From Pirellulales bacterium (lineage in GTDB: Bacteria; Planctomycetota; Planctomycetia; Pirellulales; Thermoguttaceae), in NCBI GenBank assembly GCA_020846145.1, contig JADLEL010000135.1:1-59189 (forward strand): a stretch of 59,189 bases of DNA. Direction: 5' to 3'. The translations under genes were made by a program, and so were the position numbers. The notes below the pieces were generated by a model. The model worked only from the letters and a program-made list of their open reading frames with translations, had not been told where the DNA came from and did not search any database. Shown here piece after piece: positions 1 through 9,072 of this stretch (position 1 is its first letter; each line of letters opens with the position of its first letter).

Positions 1-15
1 AGTGAAAACATCTGA

Positions 16-79
16 GGGAACACTAATATCCGCTAATCTCCACTGATATTAGTGGTAATCAGTGGAAATTAGTGTTCCC
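16..79. repeat. Palindromic intergenic element at contig start
   Basis: The arms GGGAACACTAAT (16-27) and ATTAGTGTTCCC (68-79) are perfect inverted repeats, with a smaller internal hairpin CACT/AGTG (41-54). It lies 45 nt beyond the stop codon of the minus-strand foldase gene, so it could act as a terminator, but there is no U-tract. It resembles the other short palindromic elements in this window and may be why the assembly ends here. Confidence 0.6.
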
Positions 80-124
80 CTTTGCGGAGCACCACATTCA
101 CGACAATTATTGATTTTCCGGTCC

Positions 125-2191
125 TTACTTCGTTCGCGGCTGTTGATACACGCTCGGCACTTGACGCGCGGTGGCGGCGTTGGCTTCCTCCGGCCCGCCG
201 AGTTGCCTACGGTTCGGCGCGCGGCTGGTGCCCGTAAGATAGTTGTCGATCGTCGCCTTATCCTGGATAAAACCGAAATAGCGGGCCATCTCCACCCGGA
301 GCAGCTTCTCGTAAAGGTCGCTTTTGATTTCGCTTTTCACCTGGGCGAAATCGACCTGGACGGGTTCGGTATAACCTTCGCAACGGAGGATGACGAACTT
401 GTCGAGCACTTGAATAACGCCCGATAGTTCCCCCGGCTTGAGCTTGAAGGCTTCCTCTTCCAACTGCGGTTGGCCGCCGTTTTTCTTGATCGGCGGCACT
501 TCCCCGCGGAGTGCCTGGCTGCCCGGCTCGATCGAGTATTCCGCCGCCAAGTCGCCGAAATAATCGGACGTATTTTTCTTGCGGGCCAATTCCCACACGT
601 CGTTCGCACGCCGCTGGTTGTTCAGCACGATGGCCAGGCAGCGGACGCGCGGGCCGTAGTTCGCCGCGAAGCCTTTTTTCAACTCCTGCTCGGTGACTTT
701 GACGTTCGGTTCGGCCAGCTTGCGGAGCGCGACCGCCGGCCACACCGCGTCGTGCAGATACACGTCGAACTTGACGTGCTGTTCCTGGGCGATCATCTTC
801 TTGAAGTTCTCCACGTCGGGCGAACCGTCGGGCAGCGGCTTCAATTCGAGCGCCGCCGAACGCGCGACTTCCGCGTCCAACTCGGCGCTGCTCACGTCGA
901 TCTTCATCTTCTGGGCTTCGATCTCGATCAGCGCGCGGCCGATCATGCCCTCCAAAACCTCCTCCCCGTGCCGGTCGAGGCACGCCTTGACGAACTCCGG
1001 CATCGGAATCGGACGGCCGTCGATGAGCGCCGCCACGTCGGGCATCTGCTTGTGCTTGACGGGATCGTTCCATACGTCCTCGATTTTGGCATTCTCGCGC
1101 AGCTCCTTGAAGATATCGTTGGCCGCCGTGCGCAGTTTGCGGTCGCGGACGATCTCCTCGAGTTTTCGCGCCAGCAGTTCGTCGAGCTTGACGTTTCGGT
1201 TGGGGATTTCCCCCTCCTTCCGCAAAATCACGTATTGTTCGCTCTTGGAAACTTTGATCACCGGCGAAACCGCGCCCACTTCCATGCCGAATGCCGCTTG
1301 CTCGATTTCCGGATACGTGCCGTGCCGCAGGATCGGCTGGATTACGCCCTTCGCCGCCGCGCTCGGCGCATCGACCGAATGCTTCATCGCCAACGCGCCG
1401 AAGTATTCCGCATCGGCGGCGTGCGCCGCGGCGTCCGCGCGGACCGCTTCGGCCTCCTGCGGATTCTCCATCGCGATCAACCGGGCGCGGATTTGCTTCC
1501 CGTACATGATCTCGTACTCGCGCACGATCTCCTCCCGCGTAACCTGCGTCCGCGAACCGGCCAGCTTCCGCAGCGCCAAGGTCGGCCAGATGATCTCCTC
1601 GGCGTATTGATCGCCGCTGACGCCGCGCTCTTGCCGCAGCAGCTTGAGCCATTGATCGACCGGCAGCTTGAAGCGCGACGCCAGCCGCTCGATTTCCGCA
1701 TCGACTTCCCCCCGGCCGATCGCGATGTTGTGTTTCCGGCAAGCCAGTTCGATCAAATACTTGTTGCGGATCGTCTCCATGACTTCGTCGCCGTAGTGCA
1801 GCAGGCAGTTCCGGGCAAGCTCGTCGCGGGTGATCTTGCGGCCGTTGACCTCCGCCGCCACCTGCGTAACGAGCCGCTTCGGCGGATTGCCCAGGCTGCC
1901 GGATTTCCGCGCGGAACCGGTCGAAGGACCGCCCGGCTGCGCGGCGGAGCGCATCGACGTCGGCGCGGAGGCCGAAGATTGCGCGGGCAAGGATGCCGTC
2001 GCTTGCCGCACGGGGTAATTTTGCGTGCGCGGCTGCTCGGGCGGAACGGCATCGGCCTTTTCCGGTCCGCCTCCGAGATGGCGAATCGCCACGCAAATGG
2101 CGACCACCACGATCGCACCGAAAAGAAATCCCAGTCGTTTTTTCCAGGCCGAAGCACGGGAAATCGTCGTCCCAGACGTTTTTCTGGCCAT
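125..2191 (-). CDS. Membrane-anchored peptidylprolyl isomerase with duplicated SurA/parvulin module
   Basis: This is probably a periplasmic foldase of the SurA/PrsA parvulin type. A short basic N-terminus is followed by one hydrophobic helix (about residues 18-36), which suggests a membrane anchor with the rest exported. After a Pro/Ser-rich linker the protein contains two successive copies of the same architecture. Each has a SurA_N-like helical segment opening with a V-A-x-(V/I)-x-G-R motif (near residues 112 and 388), then a parvulin-like segment with a conserved YFG-x-LA motif and a VILR strand. The duplication is visible directly in the sequence. The start is well supported, since AAGGAGG lies 7 nt upstream of the ATG. 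Family assignment rests on motif resemblance, and isomerase activity of each copy is not shown. The gene stands alone on the minus strand. Confidence 0.8.
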   Translation of the reverse strand: MARKTSGTTISRASAWKKRLGFLFGAIVVVAICVAIRHLGGGPEKADAVPPEQPRTQNYPVRQATASLPAQSSASAPTSMRSAAQPGGPSTGSARKSGSLGNPPKRLVTQVAAEVNGRKITRDELARNCLLHYGDEVMETIRNKYLIELACRKHNIAIGRGEVDAEIERLASRFKLPVDQWLKLLRQERGVSGDQYAEEIIWPTLALRKLAGSRTQVTREEIVREYEIMYGKQIRARLIAMENPQEAEAVRADAAAHAADAEYFGALAMKHSVDAPSAAAKGVIQPILRHGTYPEIEQAAFGMEVGAVSPVIKVSKSEQYVILRKEGEIPNRNVKLDELLARKLEEIVRDRKLRTAANDIFKELRENAKIEDVWNDPVKHKQMPDVAALIDGRPIPMPEFVKACLDRHGEEVLEGMIGRALIEIEAQKMKIDVSSAELDAEVARSAALELKPLPDGSPDVENFKKMIAQEQHVKFDVYLHDAVWPAVALRKLAEPNVKVTEQELKKGFAANYGPRVRCLAIVLNNQRRANDVWELARKKNTSDYFGDLAAEYSIEPGSQALRGEVPPIKKNGGQPQLEEEAFKLKPGELSGVIQVLDKFVILRCEGYTEPVQVDFAQVKSEIKSDLYEKLLRVEMARYFGFIQDKATIDNYLTGTSRAPNRRQLGGPEEANAATARQVPSVYQQPRTK

Positions 2192-2345
2192 CGCGGTTCC
2201 TCCTTAAACCGTTATTTAGATAGAACTTGCGCGCGCCCGCCCCCGACGCGTCTATGTTTGCGGTGTCGTAGTATAGAAATTGCCCGATTCCCAGGCAATA
2301 GCGATTTGCGATTTGTAGAATGGGCTACCCGTTTTTTTAGCCGGG

Positions 2346-2436
2346 ATTATTCATCAACATCGTAGATGCGGCATCCTGCCGCATTTTAGGTAAAAGCGGC
2401 AAGATGCCGCTTCTACAAATCGCTTTTATGAATAAT
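2346..2436. repeat. Palindromic element, family B copy 1
   Basis: The terminal inverted repeats are ATTATTCAT and ATGAATAAT. They enclose two internal hairpins, one around GCGGCATCCTGCCGC and one around GCGGCAAGATGCCGC. Near-identical copies lie at 29752-29842 and 52312-52403 in the opposite orientation. It fills much of the 382-nt gap between the foldase and the deacetylase, where no small gene is visible. Confidence 0.85.
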
Positions 2437-2573
2437 GCGGATTAGGGGATAACTCCCGTTGTGGAAATCGAGAAAACCGGCTAGATTCTCTAGTTTGCCG
2501 CGCGTTCAAGGGATTTCTGAATCGGCAATGCCTCCGCTTTCATAGTTTCACGCTCAGCCTGGGAACGAATCGA

Positions 2574-3569
2574 ATGAAAACGGGAAAATCCCCCTTGCCT
2601 CCTCCGGCGTTTCTGATCACCGTCGATACCGAGGGGGACGATCTGTGGTCGCAGCCGGCGGAAATCGCGACGAAGAACGCCCGCTTTTTGCCGAGATTTC
2701 AGGCGCTTTGCGAAAAGCACGGCTTCCGCCCGACGTGGCTGGTGAATTACGAAATGGCCGAATGCCCCGAGTTCGTCGCGCTGGGCCGCGATGTTTTGGC
2801 CCGCGGGACCGGCGAGATCGGCATGCACTTGCACGGCTGGAACTCGCCGCCGATCGAACCGCTCACCGAGGACGATCATCGCCATCAGCCGTATCTGTTC
2901 GAGTATCCCGAGCCAGTCATGCGGGCGAAAATTCGCGCGATGACCGAGCTGCTCGAAGCGCGGTTCCAGCGGAAGATGGTCAGCCATCGGGCGGGCCGCT
3001 GGGGATTGAATTCGACCTACGCCCGGCTGTTGGTCGAGGCGGGCTATCGGATCGATTGCTCGGTGACGCCGCATCTTTCGTGGCGGGCGTATCCGGGCGA
3101 TCCGCGCGGTTCGGGCGGGCCCGATTTCACCGCCTTTCCCGACCGGCCTTATTCTCTCGATCTCGAACGTCTCGACCGGCCCGGCGACTCGCCGCTCTTG
3201 GAAGTGCCGCTGAGCGTGATCCCTTCGCCCTACTCCCGGCTGAATGCGTGGCTCGAAGGCGGGCCGTCGCTCGCGCGCCGCGCCTTCGGCCGCTTCTTTC
3301 CGCCGCGCTACTGGCTGGTGCCCCGCGACCGCCGGGCGAACCATCGCGGCATGAGGGCCATCTTGCGCCATGCGCTGAAAAACGGTTGGCCCTGCGTCGA
3401 GTTGGCCACCCATTCTTCGGAACTGATGCCCGGCGGCAGCCCGTTTTTTCCCGACGATAAATCGATCGAACGGCTCTACCGGCGGTTGGAATCGCTCTTT
3501 GCCCTAGCCGCGAAGCATTTTCGAGGCATGACCCTCGAAGCGTTCGCCGCTGCGTTCTCGGGCCGATAA
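2574..3569 (+). CDS. Polysaccharide deacetylase-like (NodB-fold) protein
   Basis: This is probably a carbohydrate esterase-4-type enzyme removing acyl groups from a polysaccharide. An early V-D-T-E-G-D-D motif (Asp18, Asp22, Asp23) corresponds to the metal-binding TFDDG-type motif. An E-I-G-M-H-L-H-G-W motif (His85, His87) corresponds to the HxxxH-type metal site. A Ser-His-Arg-Ala-Gly-Arg segment (near residue 140) fits the third NodB motif. The length of 331 aa suits the WalW-like or polysaccharide-biosynthesis deacetylase group. No signal peptide is visible, so it is probably cytoplasmic. The Shine-Dalgarno is weak, so the start is less certain. It is monocistronic and convergent with the following minus-strand gene. 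Substrate cannot be inferred. Confidence 0.7.
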   Translation: MKTGKSPLPPPAFLITVDTEGDDLWSQPAEIATKNARFLPRFQALCEKHGFRPTWLVNYEMAECPEFVALGRDVLARGTGEIGMHLHGWNSPPIEPLTEDDHRHQPYLFEYPEPVMRAKIRAMTELLEARFQRKMVSHRAGRWGLNSTYARLLVEAGYRIDCSVTPHLSWRAYPGDPRGSGGPDFTAFPDRPYSLDLERLDRPGDSPLLEVPLSVIPSPYSRLNAWLEGGPSLARRAFGRFFPPRYWLVPRDRRANHRGMRAILRHALKNGWPCVELATHSSELMPGGSPFFPDDKSIERLYRRLESLFALAAKHFRGMTLEAFAAAFSGR

Positions 3570-3717
3570 AAAACGAATTCGCCGATCGCCCCCGCCTGCT
3601 GCGCCGGCGGCCCGTTGAAAAAGGCGGTCATGCGTGAAATAAATCGCGAAAGTTCGATCGTCGCGTGATGGCGGCTTTTTGCCTTGCCCTTGTTGTTGGA
3701 GTCGATTGCCGATGCGG

Positions 3718-6501
3718 CTAAGCGTAGCGCAGCAGGATCCGCATCGATGCCGCCGCCGGAATAATCGCGACGCATTCGCTCCGGGCGTCGAATTGCCCGC
3801 CGCGCACCTCGCGGGGCCGCTTTCCGGTCGGATGCGGCAGCCGGAGCACGATGGTTTTCGGCCAGCGTTCCGCCGGGCCGTGCAATTGCACCTCGGCTTC
3901 GACGCGGCCGTCCGGCGCGCGCGAACGAACGCGGAGGCTGAATTCCCCGAAGTAGCTCTTGCACTTCTCCAATTTGATTTCCTTGCCGGCCTCCATCCAT
4001 GCGCGGGGAATCATCGAGAGCAACCGCAGCGCGCCGGCGTCGAAATCCTCGTCCCAAAGCATCCAGCGGGTCTGCATCAGGAACCAGCCCTCTTCGTGCG
4101 TCTTATGTTGGCTGATCCCGGAGTAATGCTCCCAGAAAGAGTAAGTCTCCCGATCCTGCAGCGAAGCGAATTGATTGTAGTACGTCTTTAAGTACTGCTT
4201 TACTTCGCCGCGCCGCAGGTGCAGCCAGTCGTGGCGACAGTAATAGGGCTGGCTGAAGCCCGCATTGCGGAGCGTCATCAACTCTTGATGCGCGTAGAGC
4301 AGCCATTCGGCCAATTGCTCGTTGGGATCGAGCACTTCGCCGATGCCCAAATAGAGCGCGCCGATGAGCGAATCGCGCGAGGCGAACATGCCGTGGCTGA
4401 ACCAGTTGCCGCCTTCCGCATAGAGCGAGACCGGCCCCCGGTATTCCGCCCAAGGCGAAAAGGAGGGAATCCAAGAGCCGTCGCGCAGGGGAACCACGGG
4501 GCTTTTGACGACGTTCTCCGCATACGCCCGGCGAATGTCGGCCAGATACTGCGCGAGTTCGTCGCGCACTTCGGCGATGGCGGGGGGATCGATCTCCGCG
4601 TACATCTCGACGACCCGTTTCAAGCCGAGGTACGTTACCGCATTGAGCATGAAGGAATGGAAAAAATCGTTCGGATCGGCGACTTTCCCCTCGAGCAGTC
4701 CGTAGCCCTTGCCGCGCAAATCCTCGCGCAGGTTGCGGCGTCGCCAGGCGAGCAGGTAATTGCACGCTTTGAGCACGTTGGGCAGGATGCGGCGCGCCCA
4801 GGGGACATCGCGCGTGTAGCGGAAATGCTCGCCGATGGTCCACAGGACGGGTCCGGTTTCCAGTTGATAACGGGTGAAGGTTTCGATGAAACCGTCCGCC
4901 CGCTGCCGATCGAGGAAGAACTGGATCGAGCGCTCGGCCAATTCGTGGTAGCCCAGCGCATCGTAGAACTGCACGATGGGCGCGGATTCGGAGCCGATGG
5001 GTGAGTACCGGCCCACGGTGGGCAGCAACGGTCCCGATCGAGTCATGCCCAAGGTGGCGATGTCCAAGTGCAAGAGGCCGGCGCGGACGCGCTCATCCAC
5101 CGCCGGTTCGGGGAGCGTTATTTTCGCGCCCTGCTCCAACTTCCGCCGCCAGAAAGCGCGGCACGCTTGGAGGTGGGCGTCGAACGACTGCCCGGCCAGC
5201 GCCGCCGCGCGTTCGCGCGGGAGCGGCCGATGCGGATAGAGCATTTCGAAAGTCAGCTTTCCGCCCGGCGGAAGCAGCACGGCCATCTCTTCTTGCGGCA
5301 TGGGGCGGCCGTCGAGGCGGTTGACGCAAACGACCTTTCCATCGGGCGCGAGGCGATTGCCCTTGCCGAATTTCCGCCGCCGGGTTTCAGAACCGGCCTG
5401 CAGATAGGCGTATTGCGGAACGGCCCCCGTATTGACCGCCTCGACGTGCACCCAGCAGATCAATTCCTGTTCGCGATTTTCGACTTCAGGCAACCGCAAT
5501 TGGTTTTCAAAGAGTTCTTTCTCGCGGTCGGTCAGCATGGCGCCCCGCGTGTGCGCCAGCGCCGCGGTCCAGTGCGTGCCGCGCACGTTTTCGGTGGTCA
5601 AAGGCTCTTTTTCCAGCGTGGCAAAGATCGTCAGGCGATACTCGACGTCGCCGTCGCGCTGCACCGATCGAACGATGGGCAATGCGCCCTCTTCCAGATT
5701 TCTGCGGATGTTCACGCTGCACGCCGCGCCGCGGCCCAGCACGAAGCGAAATTGCACCGGGACGTTCGGCTCCGCCAGGTCCACGCCTCGGGCGCGATCG
5801 AAATCGAAAGGCTCGATCTGCCCCCAATAGCCATCGACATCCGAGGGCATCACGCGAAAGATGCGCATGTCGCGGCCCACGCCCAGCCAGGTCGGGCAGC
5901 GCATGCTTCGCGTATGGAGGCAGGCGTTCTCGTAGGTTTCTTCCGGCTCGGCGTCGATCGCGTCCCGCTCGGAACGCAATCGCTTCGCGCGGATCGCGGC
6001 ATCGATCGCGTCGTAGGACCGGGCATCGTCCGCGGGCACGGCCGCGACGTTCAATCCGCGAACGAGAAGGGGCGTTTCCGGCGCTACGTCGCGGAGAAAG
6101 AACGAAAAACCGCGGGGGGCAGTTTCGGGGGGAGCATTTCGAAGTCGAAAGTGAACCGTAACGCACGCGGCATACGCGCCGAGACCGGTCTGCGCGTCGC
6201 CGAGATGGATCAGCAACCGACGCGAGCCGGATTCGAGGCGAAAATCGCCGGACGGCTTTGCTGTCTTTCCGTCGAGCGATTCGAGCGCGGCGTGCGCCAA
6301 CTCGACTTCGCCGCCTTCGACGTCATCCTTCCACACGATCGCGACGGAACGCACTTCGGATGCGCCGGCGGCAGGATTTCCAACTCCCGGCGCGGGATTC
6401 GCCTCGTCGTTCGCGGGAATTTGCCCAAAGGCGCCCTCCGCGGTCCCGGCAAGCAAACCGGCGCTAGCGGCAAGCAAAAAACTACGGCGGTTGGATTTCA
6501 T
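3718..6501 (-). CDS. Tat-exported six-hairpin glycosidase-like protein
   Basis: The N-terminus N-R-R-S-F-L-L-A-A followed by a hydrophobic stretch and an A-x-G-x-A region is a twin-arginine signal, so the protein is likely exported folded. The C-terminal two-thirds has long helical segments rich in Trp and Tyr (for example the ILPNVLKACNYLLAWRRRN region), the style of an (alpha/alpha)6 six-hairpin glycosidase. The N-terminal third looks beta-sandwich-like, and the last 90 residues form another beta region. I cannot assign a GH family or a catalytic residue. It lies 130 nt downstream of the co-directional alpha-galactosidase gene and is probably co-transcribed with it, which supports a role in degrading a plant or algal oligosaccharide. 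It could also be a lyase of similar fold. Confidence 0.6.
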   Translation of the reverse strand: MKSNRRSFLLAASAGLLAGTAEGAFGQIPANDEANPAPGVGNPAAGASEVRSVAIVWKDDVEGGEVELAHAALESLDGKTAKPSGDFRLESGSRRLLIHLGDAQTGLGAYAACVTVHFRLRNAPPETAPRGFSFFLRDVAPETPLLVRGLNVAAVPADDARSYDAIDAAIRAKRLRSERDAIDAEPEETYENACLHTRSMRCPTWLGVGRDMRIFRVMPSDVDGYWGQIEPFDFDRARGVDLAEPNVPVQFRFVLGRGAACSVNIRRNLEEGALPIVRSVQRDGDVEYRLTIFATLEKEPLTTENVRGTHWTAALAHTRGAMLTDREKELFENQLRLPEVENREQELICWVHVEAVNTGAVPQYAYLQAGSETRRRKFGKGNRLAPDGKVVCVNRLDGRPMPQEEMAVLLPPGGKLTFEMLYPHRPLPRERAAALAGQSFDAHLQACRAFWRRKLEQGAKITLPEPAVDERVRAGLLHLDIATLGMTRSGPLLPTVGRYSPIGSESAPIVQFYDALGYHELAERSIQFFLDRQRADGFIETFTRYQLETGPVLWTIGEHFRYTRDVPWARRILPNVLKACNYLLAWRRRNLREDLRGKGYGLLEGKVADPNDFFHSFMLNAVTYLGLKRVVEMYAEIDPPAIAEVRDELAQYLADIRRAYAENVVKSPVVPLRDGSWIPSFSPWAEYRGPVSLYAEGGNWFSHGMFASRDSLIGALYLGIGEVLDPNEQLAEWLLYAHQELMTLRNAGFSQPYYCRHDWLHLRRGEVKQYLKTYYNQFASLQDRETYSFWEHYSGISQHKTHEEGWFLMQTRWMLWDEDFDAGALRLLSMIPRAWMEAGKEIKLEKCKSYFGEFSLRVRSRAPDGRVEAEVQLHGPAERWPKTIVLRLPHPTGKRPREVRGGQFDARSECVAIIPAAASMRILLRYA

Positions 6502-6587
6502 CGGTACAGGCTCTTATTACGGGGACACACTTTATCCGGGCTTTATCCGGACCGGATTTCCAGATTTCCAGATTTTGTCATGGTATC

Positions 6588-6615
6588 CAGATTTCAGATT
6601 TCAGATTTCAGATTT
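6588..6615. repeat. Four tandem copies of a 7-bp unit (CAGATTT)
   Basis: Four perfect head-to-tail CAGATTT units sit in the 129-nt spacer between the alpha-galactosidase stop codon and the downstream glycosidase start, 15 nt from the stop. Imperfect related units lie just to the left (6555-6575). The array may be slippage-prone; no function is evident. Confidence 0.8.
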
Positions 6616-6630
6616 AACCGTAAGCCGGCA

Positions 6631-8808
6631 TTATTCCCGGTCGATTTCGAAGACCGCGCCGTCGTACGGCTGCTCGAACTGCACGGAAAAGCCGCGACTC
6701 TCCAACTCCTTGCCGGAGAGTTTGGCGACTTCCCCGCCGTCTGGGCCGCGGCGGACGCGGTAAATCCGGTCGGGATCCAACCTCACGACGTGGACGATCC
6801 GCTGCGCATCGAGCGATCCCTGGCGGAAAACGCCCACCAAACCGCCGGATCGGGTGTCGGTGTTGATCCGCTGCCAGCCGTCCCATGCGCCTTCGAGGGG
6901 TTCGCCGAATTCGGGCAAGTCCTGGCGGAACAGGGCGTAATCGTGCTTTTCCCGCGCCCGATCGAGCCACGCGGACCATTGGCGATAGCGGGCCTTCTGC
7001 TCGGCCGAAAGTTTGCGCGGATCGCCGAGCATCAGCGGGACCGTGCCCGCCAGGGAACCGACCATGAAATCGAGCTGCGGATTGTCCATCTTCATGCAGC
7101 CCAGCAGCACGGCGGGGGCGGGGATGGCCGGGGAGACCCACCAGCCGACGTTGCGTTGCCGCAGGCATCCGATCGGCGGCGGATCGTAGCAGTTGTGCAG
7201 CCAATTACCGTGCGCGTGCTTGCACTGGTCGAGGTCGATCAACTGCCAATCGCCGGCCGCTTCAAAGGTCAAATCGATGTAAAGTTCCGGGAAGGCCGCG
7301 TGCAGTTCGTCGAACAATTGCCACGCGCGGCGGTAGATCATCAAGAGCGATTCTTCGCGGTCTTTGTGCGGGTGGTCCTTGGCGAAGCAGCCGAAGTTCT
7401 CCTCGTCGAAGCGGTATGCGCCGGTGATCATCGCAATGTCGATCTTGAGGTATTTCAGGCCGTTTTCGCCGATTTGCTTGGCCATCGCCGCCTTGACGTG
7501 GTCGTACCAGCCGGTGGTCAGGCAGGCGTTGCAGTTATCCTGGAACAGGGACCTGTCGTCGTGCACGTAGGAAGGCCGGCCTTGCCGGTCGCGGATCGCC
7601 CACTCCGGATGTTCGCGGAATGCGCGGCTCGTTTGCGACATCGTGGCGAGGCTCATCCACAAGCCGGGGCGCATGCCCAATTCGCGTACGCGGGCGAAGA
7701 CGGGATTCAGCCCGCGGGGAAATTTCTTCTCGTCCACCAGATAATCGCCCATGCAGGACCACCAGGGAGCGTTGGCGGGGCTGGCGTCGTTGCGGTGCCA
7801 ACCGGCGTCGATTTGAAAATCCTTCGCGCCGCAAGCGGCCGCCCCTTCGGCCAACTCCAGAATCAAGCTTTCGGAAATCCGATCTTTGAAGGGAGACCAG
7901 GTGTTATAGGCGAATTGGGGTTTGCCCTGCAACTCGGCCGCGCGGATGCCGAGATGCCGCCGGACGAAATCGGCCACCGGGCCGAAGAGCGCTTTTTCGG
8001 GGCCGGGAGCATCGGCGTAAGGGCAGATAAATGCCCAGGTGCTTTCCCACGTTTCGCCCGGTTTCAGCCACTTGCGGAACGGCAGCACCTGGTCCTGGTG
8101 CGTGAGGCCGACGGTGAGGTCGGAGCCGTCGATGAACATCGTCGTCCGCTTCAGGTAGCCCGGCGCCTCGTTGCCCAGCGCGATGCCGCGGCGGCGGGTG
8201 AGATCGTGCGCCGCGACGAGCGTGTCGTAGCGGTCGCCGACGAACTCCCCGACCCGCGCGCGCCGCGCGTAATTGCCGTAAACGTGAATGGCGTCGCCGG
8301 TGCGGGCGTAGTACCGCAAGTTCTCCACGTCCAGCGATTCCAGCTTGACTTCCTTGTCCGCGAGATTTTTCAGCGTCAGTTTTTTGCGGATCACCGGCAG
8401 CTTGGGATAGAGGAGATATTCGATGGCTACCTCGATCTTCGCCGGATTCGCGCCCGCGCTCCGCAGGACGACCGCGGCTCCTTGGCCGTCGCGTTGGGCG
8501 GCAACCGGCGTTACGCTTGCGACCTCCCAGCCGGAGTCGCCCCGGCAGACTTTTCCGTCGATCTCGAAGGAGAACTCCGGGCCGGGGGAGCGGCCCAGGA
8601 AATTGAAATCGTCGCCGGCCAGTTTCAACTCGGCGGTGCGGAAGGCGCGTTTCTTCGCGTCGTAAACGATTTTCCGCAGCACCGCGCCGTTGTCCAAAAC
8701 GAGCGTATTATTCGACCACCGCCCAACCGGTGCTTCCGCCCCATGCGATGCTCCGAGGAGAACACATAAAACCAGTCCAATGCAATACGAGCCGGATGTA
8801 GTTTTCAT
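6631..8808 (-). CDS. Secreted alpha-galactosidase-like glycoside hydrolase (GH27/GH36 clan)
   Basis: This probably hydrolyses terminal alpha-galactosyl residues in the periplasm. I chose the ATG at 8808 rather than one 39 nt upstream because it has GAAAGG 8 nt upstream and opens a typical signal peptide (MKTTSGSYCIGLVLCVLLG, then Ala-Ser-His-Gly-Ala). The resulting length is 725 aa. An N-terminal beta-sandwich precedes a TIM-barrel with F-Q-I-D-A-G-W (Asp334) and K-Y-L-K-I-D (Asp457). The K-x-D pattern is the nucleophile motif of GH-D clan alpha-galactosidases. The acid/base residue cannot be placed securely. It is the first gene of a two-gene minus-strand unit behind a plausible promoter at 8865-8893 and is divergent from araA, suggesting breakdown of galactose/arabinose-containing glycans. 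Confidence 0.75.
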   Translation of the reverse strand: MKTTSGSYCIGLVLCVLLGASHGAEAPVGRWSNNTLVLDNGAVLRKIVYDAKKRAFRTAELKLAGDDFNFLGRSPGPEFSFEIDGKVCRGDSGWEVASVTPVAAQRDGQGAAVVLRSAGANPAKIEVAIEYLLYPKLPVIRKKLTLKNLADKEVKLESLDVENLRYYARTGDAIHVYGNYARRARVGEFVGDRYDTLVAAHDLTRRRGIALGNEAPGYLKRTTMFIDGSDLTVGLTHQDQVLPFRKWLKPGETWESTWAFICPYADAPGPEKALFGPVADFVRRHLGIRAAELQGKPQFAYNTWSPFKDRISESLILELAEGAAACGAKDFQIDAGWHRNDASPANAPWWSCMGDYLVDEKKFPRGLNPVFARVRELGMRPGLWMSLATMSQTSRAFREHPEWAIRDRQGRPSYVHDDRSLFQDNCNACLTTGWYDHVKAAMAKQIGENGLKYLKIDIAMITGAYRFDEENFGCFAKDHPHKDREESLLMIYRRAWQLFDELHAAFPELYIDLTFEAAGDWQLIDLDQCKHAHGNWLHNCYDPPPIGCLRQRNVGWWVSPAIPAPAVLLGCMKMDNPQLDFMVGSLAGTVPLMLGDPRKLSAEQKARYRQWSAWLDRAREKHDYALFRQDLPEFGEPLEGAWDGWQRINTDTRSGGLVGVFRQGSLDAQRIVHVVRLDPDRIYRVRRGPDGGEVAKLSGKELESRGFSVQFEQPYDGAVFEIDRE

Positions 8809-8864
8809 GGGATCGGCCTTTCGAGGTAGGAAGTCCCGCGATTTCATCGGTAAAGCCCACTATG

Positions 8865-8893
8865 ATGATAATATCCACAAGACGCCGCGACAA
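8865..8893 (-). promoter_or_regulatory. Predicted sigma70-type promoter for the glycosidase pair
   Basis: On the minus strand TTGTCG (8888-8893) and TATCAT (8865-8870) are separated by 17 nt, 57 nt upstream of the chosen alpha-galactosidase start. The match is imperfect but the spacing is ideal. Confidence 0.45.
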
Positions 8894-9010
8894 GCGTTCG
8901 ATGGGCCGCATTCACTCGGTCGTGCGCAAATTCGTTGCTCACCACCCGTTGCGACTGCTTTGGGACAAGGGATATTCCGTCGTTCGCCGTCGCCTAAAAC
9001 GTGCGTCCGA

Positions 9011-9039
9011 TTGACTCCCCGCAACGCGTGCGCTACAAT
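9011..9039 (+). promoter_or_regulatory. Predicted sigma70-type promoter for araA
   Basis: TTGACT (9011-9016) and TACAAT (9034-9039) are separated by 17 nt, 34 nt upstream of the araA ATG. This position excludes the upstream in-frame GTG at 9001 as the translation start. The divergent promoters share a short 118-nt region in which a common regulator could act. Confidence 0.65.
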
Positions 9040-9072
9040 CATCCGAACAGCGAGGCGGGAAAGGAATTTCTC

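Noticed and set aside
470..2365. 631-codon plus-strand frame opposite the foldase
   Set aside because: The minus-strand foldase has a strong Shine-Dalgarno and recognisable repeats. The antisense translation is rich in Arg, Leu and Asp with no domain.
5068..8769. A 1233-codon plus-strand open frame antisense to both glycosidase genes
   Set aside because: It is low-complexity and Arg/Ala/Gly-rich, matches no family, and covers two genes with clear signal peptides and catalytic motifs on the other strand. It is an artefact of GC-rich third positions.
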